A stretch of DNA of 64,000 nt, taken from positions 62,001-126,000 of the forward strand of contig NZ_SCFY01000012.1 in NCBI RefSeq assembly GCF_007049795.1, read 5' to 3'. The DNA comes from Ectopseudomonas mendocina (lineage in GTDB: Bacteria > Pseudomonadota > Gammaproteobacteria > Pseudomonadales > Pseudomonadaceae). The notes beneath the pieces were generated by a model, which was given only the letters and a program-made list of their open reading frames with translations, searched no databases and was not told the DNA's origin. Below are positions 57,885 through 64,000 of the stretch, piece after piece (positions within the stretch are counted from its first letter, which is position 1; every line of letters starts with the position of its first letter). Made by a program: the position numbers and the translations under genes.

Positions 57885-58681
57885 TGCGCAGAAATTCACC
57901 GCTCGAACGGCTGCGGCTGTTCGGTCGTGCGGGTATCGATGTGGTCGCGACACTGGGGCGTTCGGTGCTGTTTCTGGTCAGCGCTCTGTTCGGTCGCAGC
58001 CGTGCCGGCAAGCCTTTGCAGCTATTGATCAAGCAACTGTTCGCGGTTGGCGTGATGTCGCTGGCGATCATTGTCGTGTCCGGCATCTTCATCGGCATGG
58101 TGTTGGCCCTGCAGGGCTACAACATTCTGGTCAGCTATGGCTCCGAACAGGCTGTTGGGCAGATGGTTGCCCTGACTCTGCTGCGTGAACTTGGCCCGGT
58201 GGTGACCGCGTTGCTGTTCGCCGGCCGCGCCGGCTCGGCGCTGACTGCCGAAATCGGCAACATGAAGTCCACCGAGCAGCTTTCCAGTCTGGAGATGATT
58301 GGCGTCGACCCGCTCAAGTACATCGTCGCGCCGCGGCTTTGGGCCGGCTTCATCTCGATGCCGCTGCTGGCGATGATCTTCTGCGTGGTCGGCATCTGGG
58401 GTGCGGCCATGGTCGCCGTGGATTGGCTGGGCGTTTACGAAGGCTCGTTCTGGTCGAACATGCAGAACAGTGTTTCCTTTTATGACGACGTGCTCAACGG
58501 CGTGATCAAGAGCATCGTCTTCGCCTTCGTGGTGACCTGGATCGCCGTGTTCCAGGGCTACGACTGTGAACCCACTTCCGAAGGCATCAGCCGTGCGACC
58601 ACGCGCACCGTGGTGTACGCCTCGCTTGCCGTGCTTGGCCTGGATTTCATTCTGACCGCTTTGATGTTTGGAGATTTCTGA
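57884..58681 (+). CDS. mlaE: Phospholipid transport permease MlaE
   Basis: A 265-residue MlaE/YrbE permease with five or six helices. Conserved segments are [32 protein letters not shown] and [36 protein letters not shown] 57884 shares a base with the mlaF stop; a TTG one codon earlier is not needed. Its stop overlaps the mlaD ATG in the same way. Confidence 0.96.
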   Translation: MRRNSPLERLRLFGRAGIDVVATLGRSVLFLVSALFGRSRAGKPLQLLIKQLFAVGVMSLAIIVVSGIFIGMVLALQGYNILVSYGSEQAVGQMVALTLLRELGPVVTALLFAGRAGSALTAEIGNMKSTEQLSSLEMIGVDPLKYIVAPRLWAGFISMPLLAMIFCVVGIWGAAMVAVDWLGVYEGSFWSNMQNSVSFYDDVLNGVIKSIVFAFVVTWIAVFQGYDCEPTSEGISRATTRTVVYASLAVLGLDFILTALMFGDF

Positions 58682-59151
58682 TGCAAAACCGCACGCTGGA
58701 GATTGGTGTCGGCCTGTTCCTCATGGCCGGTGTGCTGGCCCTGCTGTTGCTGGCCCTGCGCGTCAGCGGCCTGAGCGTCGGCAGTGCTGGCGATACCTAC
58801 AAGGTCTACGCCTATTTCGACAACATCGCCGGGCTGACCGTGCGCGCCAAGGTCACCATGGCCGGCGTGAGCATCGGCAAGGTCACTGCGATCGATCTGG
58901 ATCGTGACAGCTACATGGGCCGGGTGACCCTGGAGCTCGATGGTGGCGTCAATAACCTGCCTGAGGATTCCACTGCGTCGATCCTGACTGCGGGGCTACT
59001 CGGTGAGAAATACATCGGCATCAGCGTTGGTGGTGACGAGGAGGTGCTCAAGGACGGCAGCACCATTCACGACACGCAGTCCTCGCTGGTGCTGGAAGAC
59101 CTGATTGGCAAATTCCTGCTCAATTCGGTCAATAAAGATGAAGCCAATTGA
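58681..59151 (+). CDS. mlaD: MCE-domain phospholipid-binding protein MlaD
   Basis: A 156-residue protein with one N-terminal helix (IGVGLFLMAGVLALLLLALRVSGL) and a single MCE domain (TYKVYAYFDNIAGLTVRAKVTMAGVSIGKVTAI). It forms the hexameric ring on MlaFEDB. LTAGLLGEKYIGISVGGDEE is the usual hydrophobic pore region. Confidence 0.96.
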   Translation: MQNRTLEIGVGLFLMAGVLALLLLALRVSGLSVGSAGDTYKVYAYFDNIAGLTVRAKVTMAGVSIGKVTAIDLDRDSYMGRVTLELDGGVNNLPEDSTASILTAGLLGEKYIGISVGGDEEVLKDGSTIHDTQSSLVLEDLIGKFLLNSVNKDEAN

Positions 59152-59165
59152 TGAGGGCTCCTGAC

Positions 59166-59798
59166 ATGTTCAAAACCGTGCGTAATTCCCTGCTGGTGTT
59201 GCTAGCTACCATGCCGCTGCTGGCCACCGCTGCGCCAAGCGCCCATGAAGTGGTGCAGCAAACCACCGAAACCCTGCTGGCGGACCTCAAGGCCAACAAG
59301 GAGCAGTACCGCAGCAACCCCAATGCTTTCTACGACTCGCTCAACGAGATTCTCGGCCCGGTGGTGGATGTCGATGGCATCGCCCGTGGCGTGATGACCG
59401 TGCGCTACTCGCGCCAGGCCTCGCCTGAGCAGATGAGCCGCTTTCAGGAGAACTTCAAGCGCAGCCTGATGCAGTTCTATGGCAATGCCCTGCTCGAATA
59501 CAACAATCAGGATATTCGCGTGCTGCCGGCCAGCGGCAGGGCCGAGGGCGAGCGCACGTCGGTGGGTATGGAGATTCGTGATGGCAAGGGTGTGGTCTAC
59601 CCGCTGTCCTACACCATGGTGTCGATCGATGGCGGCTGGAAGCTGCGCAATGTGGTGATCAACGGTATCAACGTCGGCAAGCTGTTCCGCGACCAGTTCG
59701 CCCAGTCGATGCAGACCAATCGCAACGACCTCGACAAGGTCATCGATACCTGGGCCGATACCGTGGCCAGGGCGCGTCAGGCTCGGGGCGAGTCGTGA
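59166..59798 (+). CDS. mlaC: Periplasmic phospholipid shuttle MlaC
   Basis: A 210-residue soluble protein with signal peptide MFKTVRNSLLVLLATMPLLATAA. It ferries phospholipid between outer-membrane MlaA and the inner-membrane MlaFEDB complex. YDSLNEILGPVVDVDGIARGVM and YPLSYTMVSIDGGWKLRNVVINGINVG are family segments. ATG 59166 has GAGG upstream; an earlier in-frame start overlaps the mlaD stop. Confidence 0.95.
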   Translation: MFKTVRNSLLVLLATMPLLATAAPSAHEVVQQTTETLLADLKANKEQYRSNPNAFYDSLNEILGPVVDVDGIARGVMTVRYSRQASPEQMSRFQENFKRSLMQFYGNALLEYNNQDIRVLPASGRAEGERTSVGMEIRDGKGVVYPLSYTMVSIDGGWKLRNVVINGINVGKLFRDQFAQSMQTNRNDLDKVIDTWADTVARARQARGES

Positions 59799-60103
59799 GT
59801 CAGGCGACCATCAGCGAGCGCGCTGCCGGGCAATTGCAGCTCAGTGGCGTGCTCGATTACAGCACCGGCCCGCTGCTGCGTGAGCAGGGCGCGCGCCTGA
59901 TCGCCGCAAGCAGTGCGACACGTCTGGCATTGGACTGCAGCGCAGTGGAAAAGTCCAGCAGCGTCGGTCTGGCGCTGTTGCTGGCGTTCATGCGTGATGC
60001 ACGCAAGGCAGGGCGTGAGCTGACAATCAGTGCGCTGCCCGACGACATGCGTGAGATCGCTCAGGTCAGCGGCTTGCTGGAGTTGCTGCCGCTGCAAGCG
60101 TGA
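59795..60103 (+). CDS. mlaB: STAS-domain protein MlaB
   Basis: A 102-residue STAS protein that binds MlaF and is needed for transport ATPase activity. LALDCSAVEKSSSVGLALLLAFMRDARKAGREL is the STAS core; the Ser cluster sits where the conserved Thr/Ser of MlaB lies. It begins with GTG 59795, overlapping the mlaC stop, so it is translationally coupled. Confidence 0.9.
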   Translation: MSQATISERAAGQLQLSGVLDYSTGPLLREQGARLIAASSATRLALDCSAVEKSSSVGLALLLAFMRDARKAGRELTISALPDDMREIAQVSGLLELLPLQA

Positions 60104-60220
60104 AGCGCTTCCCGTCGTTCCGTCAGCGCCGGTGCTGGCGGGGTTCGCAGGCGGGAGGCTTTTTTGTATCATGGCCGACCCGCGGGCTCAGGTGCCCGAA
60201 TGCGTCAGTCGAGGTCGAGC

Positions 60221-61748
<1,528 letters not shown>

Positions 61749-61811
61749 GCCTCCGTTGTCGTAGGGCCGCTCCCTGTCGGAGCGGCCGCTTCCGCTCAAG
61801 GAAACCGTTTC

Positions 61812-62447
61812 ATGTTGACCATCGCCCTGTCCAAAGGCCGCATTCTCGATGACACCCTGCCGTTGCTGGCTGCAGCGGGCATCGAGCCGACCGAGAACCC
61901 GGACAAGAGCCGCAAGCTGATCATCCCGACCACTCAGGATGACGTGCGCCTGCTGATCGTGCGTGCCACCGATGTGCCGACCTATGTCGAGCACGGTGCC
62001 GCTGATCTGGGTGTCGCCGGCAAGGATGTACTGATGGAGTACGGCGGCCAGGGCATCTACGAGCCGCTGGATCTGCAGATCGCCAAGTGCAAGCTGATGA
62101 CGGCTGGCAAGGTCGGTGCGCCGGAGCCGAAAGGCCGCCTGCGCGTGGCCACCAAGTTCGTCAACGTCGCCAAGCGCTACTACGCCGAGCAGGGCCGTCA
62201 GGTCGACATCATCAAGCTGTACGGTTCGATGGAGCTGGCGCCGCTGGTGGGCCTGGCCGACAAGATCATCGACGTGGTCGACACCGGCAACACCCTGCGT
62301 GCCAACGGCCTGGAACCGCAGGAACTGATCGCTACCATCAGCTCGCGGCTGATCGTCAACAAGGCCTCGATGAAGATGCAGCACGCGCGCATCCAGGCTC
62401 TGATCGATACCCTGCGTGGCGCCATCGAGGCGCGACATCCGCACTGA
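61812..62447 (+). CDS. hisG: ATP phosphoribosyltransferase HisG (short form)
   Basis: A 211-residue catalytic subunit for the first step of histidine synthesis. [30 protein letters not shown] is the PRPP-binding region. It lacks the C-terminal regulatory domain of long HisG (about 290-300 aa), so it should need HisZ, which is not in this window. RBS AAGGAAA precedes ATG 61812. hisD follows after 209 bp. Confidence 0.97.
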   Translation: MLTIALSKGRILDDTLPLLAAAGIEPTENPDKSRKLIIPTTQDDVRLLIVRATDVPTYVEHGAADLGVAGKDVLMEYGGQGIYEPLDLQIAKCKLMTAGKVGAPEPKGRLRVATKFVNVAKRYYAEQGRQVDIIKLYGSMELAPLVGLADKIIDVVDTGNTLRANGLEPQELIATISSRLIVNKASMKMQHARIQALIDTLRGAIEARHPH

Positions 62448-62470
62448 TCTCTTTCGAGTAAGCGCTGAAA

Positions 62471-62543
62471 CAGTCGCCATTCCCGCGAAGGCGGGAACCC
62501 AGAACATGCAGCACCTGGGCTCCCGCCTTCGCGGGAGTGACTG
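62471..62543. repeat. Doublet of palindromic repeats between hisG and hisD
   Basis: Two inverted copies, each with its own small hairpin TCCCGC-GAAG/CTTC-GCGGGA (62480-62495 and 62521-62536). The outer segments (CAGTC at the left, CCCAG inside; CTGGG and GACTG on the right) also pair. It is a REP/BIME-like unit inside the his transcript. Confidence 0.7.
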
Positions 62544-62656
62544 TTCAGAGTTTTCTCCAGCCTATCCGTGTCATAGCCATTTTTCTTGGGTGCCCGCACG
62601 GTGGGCTTGCTACATTACGGGCGCCCGAGAAACCGCCATTTAATGAGGCTTTCGCT

Positions 62657-63964
62657 ATGACCGCACCCGTTGCCATCCGCCGACTCAACGCCGCCGACAC
62701 GGACTTCGCGCGTCATCTGGATCATCTGCTGTCCTGGGAAAGTGTCTCCGACGATGGCGTCAACCAGCGCGTGCTGGAAATCATCCAGGCCGTGCGTGAG
62801 CGCGGCGACGCCGCCCTGGTCGAATACACCCAGCGTTTCGATGGTCTGCAGGTCGCTTCCATGGCCGACCTGATCCTGCCGCGCGAGCGCCTGGAACTGG
62901 CCCTGACCCGTATAAGCGCCGAGCAGCGCCAGGCGCTGGAAGTGGCCGCCGAGCGGGTGCGCAGCTACCACGAGAAGCAGAAGCAGGACTCTTGGCGCTA
63001 CACCGAAGCCGACGGCACGGTGTTGGGGCAGAAGGTCACCCCGCTGGATCGCGCCGGCCTGTACGTGCCGGGCGGCAAGGCGTCCTACCCGTCCTCGGTG
63101 CTGATGAACGCCATTCCGGCCAAGGTCGCCGGCGTGCCGGAAGTGGTCATGGTGGTGCCGACCCCGCGCGGTGAGATTAACGAGATCGTTCTCGCTGCTG
63201 CCGCCATCGCCGGCGTCGACCGCGTGTTCACCATCGGTGGCGCCCAGGCTGTGGCCGCGTTGGCCTACGGCACCGAGAGCGTGCCGCCGGTGGACAAGAT
63301 CGTTGGCCCCGGCAACATCTATGTGGCCACCGCCAAGCGCCATGTGTTCGGCAAGGTGGGCATCGATATGATCGCCGGCCCGTCGGAGATCCTCGTGGTC
63401 TGTGACGGCCAGACCGATCCGGACTGGATCGCCATGGATCTGTTCTCCCAGGCTGAGCACGATGAGGACGCCCAGTCGATTCTGGTCAGCCCGGATGCCG
63501 CCTTCCTCGACCGCGTCGCTGAAAGCATCGCCAAGCTGCTGCCGACCATGGAGCGGGCCGAGATCATCCGTACCTCGCTGGAGGGGCGCGGCGCCTTGAT
63601 CCAGGTGGCGGACATGGAGCAGGCCATCGAGGTGGCCAACCGTATCGCGCCCGAGCACCTGGAGCTGTCGGTAGCCGAGCCGGAAGCCTGGCTGCCCGAG
63701 ATTCGCCACGCTGGTGCGATCTTCATGGGCCGCTACACAGCAGAAGCCCTGGGCGACTACGTGGCAGGCCCGAATCACGTGCTGCCCACTTCCGGCACCG
63801 CGCGTTTTTCCTCGCCGCTGGGTGTGTACGACTTTCAGAAGCGCTCGTCGATCATCTTCTGCTCGCCGGATGGCGCGTCGGAGCTTGGCAAGAGCGCCTC
63901 GGTGCTGGCCCGTGGCGAGTCGCTGACCGCGCATGCGCGCAGCGCCGAGTACCGAATCAAGTGA
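62657..63964 (+). CDS. hisD: Histidinol dehydrogenase HisD
   Basis: A 435-residue zinc enzyme for the last two oxidations of histidine synthesis. [26 protein letters not shown] and [28 protein letters not shown] are the NAD and substrate segments. Catalytic and zinc residues are expected in [17 protein letters not shown] and GPNHVLPT. The start ATG 62657 is chosen over a longer frame that runs back toward the repeat. The stop lies 33 bp from the window end; hisC is the expected next gene. Confidence 0.97.
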   Translation: MTAPVAIRRLNAADTDFARHLDHLLSWESVSDDGVNQRVLEIIQAVRERGDAALVEYTQRFDGLQVASMADLILPRERLELALTRISAEQRQALEVAAERVRSYHEKQKQDSWRYTEADGTVLGQKVTPLDRAGLYVPGGKASYPSSVLMNAIPAKVAGVPEVVMVVPTPRGEINEIVLAAAAIAGVDRVFTIGGAQAVAALAYGTESVPPVDKIVGPGNIYVATAKRHVFGKVGIDMIAGPSEILVVCDGQTDPDWIAMDLFSQAEHDEDAQSILVSPDAAFLDRVAESIAKLLPTMERAEIIRTSLEGRGALIQVADMEQAIEVANRIAPEHLELSVAEPEAWLPEIRHAGAIFMGRYTAEALGDYVAGPNHVLPTSGTARFSSPLGVYDFQKRSSIIFCSPDGASELGKSASVLARGESLTAHARSAEYRIK

Positions 63965-64000
63965 TGTAGGGCGCGTCACGCGCGCCTATTGATTATCCGT

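Overview
The window reads as a contiguous piece of a Pseudomonas chromosome. The protein sequences and gene orders match that genus: mreBCD-maf-rng-yhdP-tldD, kdsD-kdsC-lptCAB-rpoN-hpf-ptsN-rapZ-ptsO, mlaFEDCB-ibaG-murA-hisG-hisD, and a psdR/mdpA/dpp locus next to roxSR. A species in the P. mendocina / P. oleovorans group is my inference and was not tested. The GC-rich codon use makes many long antisense ORFs, which I left out. I see no prophage, integron, CRISPR array, tRNA or rRNA. No gene-free stretch exceeds 300 bases; the longest (about 225-280 bases) are covered by the repeat, promoter and terminator entries.

Region 1 (1-9.7 kb) is accessory and envelope-stress flavoured. It holds the start of a CopA copper ATPase, a small periplasmic protein and a CopZ chaperone, with two CueR-type 21-bp operators. 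A NalD-like TetR repressor is divergent from a two-gene RND efflux pump. A Bcr/CflA MFS exporter, a YpfJ-type metallopeptidase, a DUF411 metal-binding protein and a small DUF4345-like membrane gene follow. Two genes look damaged: the RND permease lacks one T near its 5' end, and the DUF4345-like gene has an in-frame TAG. A 142-bp MITE-like repeat sits in the copZ leader.

Region 2 (9.7-15.6 kb) carries trmA, an NCS2 purine permease, a DJ-1/YajL protein, and ada divergent from a response regulator with a degenerate HD-GYP domain.

Region 3 (15.6-29.8 kb) is a peptide-uptake locus. dppABCDF is transcribed leftward, with the XRE-cupin repressor psdR, the M24 peptidase mdpA and two more DppA-like binding proteins. 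The mdpA promoter lies inside a 13-bp perfect inverted repeat and closely resembles the dppA promoter, which predicts one regulator for both. A SIMPL-domain protein and the RoxS/RoxR redox two-component system follow.

Region 4 (29.9-36.4 kb) has an AEC transporter, a CaCA antiporter with a carboxymuconolactone-decarboxylase-like protein, an RlpA-like lipoprotein and gatCAB.

Region 5 (36.5-49.7 kb) is the cell-shape cluster mreBCD-maf-rng-yhdP, then a nitrilase-family amidase, tldD, darP (yjgA) and pmbA.

Region 6 (49.7-56.8 kb, leftward) covers KDO synthesis (kdsD, kdsC), LPS transport (lptC, lptA, lptB), sigma-54 (rpoN), hibernation factor, and the nitrogen PTS with rapZ. A second MITE copy separates lptB from rpoN.

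Region 7 (57.0-64 kb, rightward) covers outer-membrane lipid asymmetry (mlaFEDCB), ibaG, murA, hisG (short form) and hisD.

Most of the window is conserved housekeeping DNA. I found no clearly new multi-gene system. The most interesting signals are regulatory and structural: the PsdR-type operator, the MITE in the copper leader, two SlyA-like palindromes before transporters, an RlpA-like gene that starts on a terminator U-tract, and a possible AUU start in mreC.
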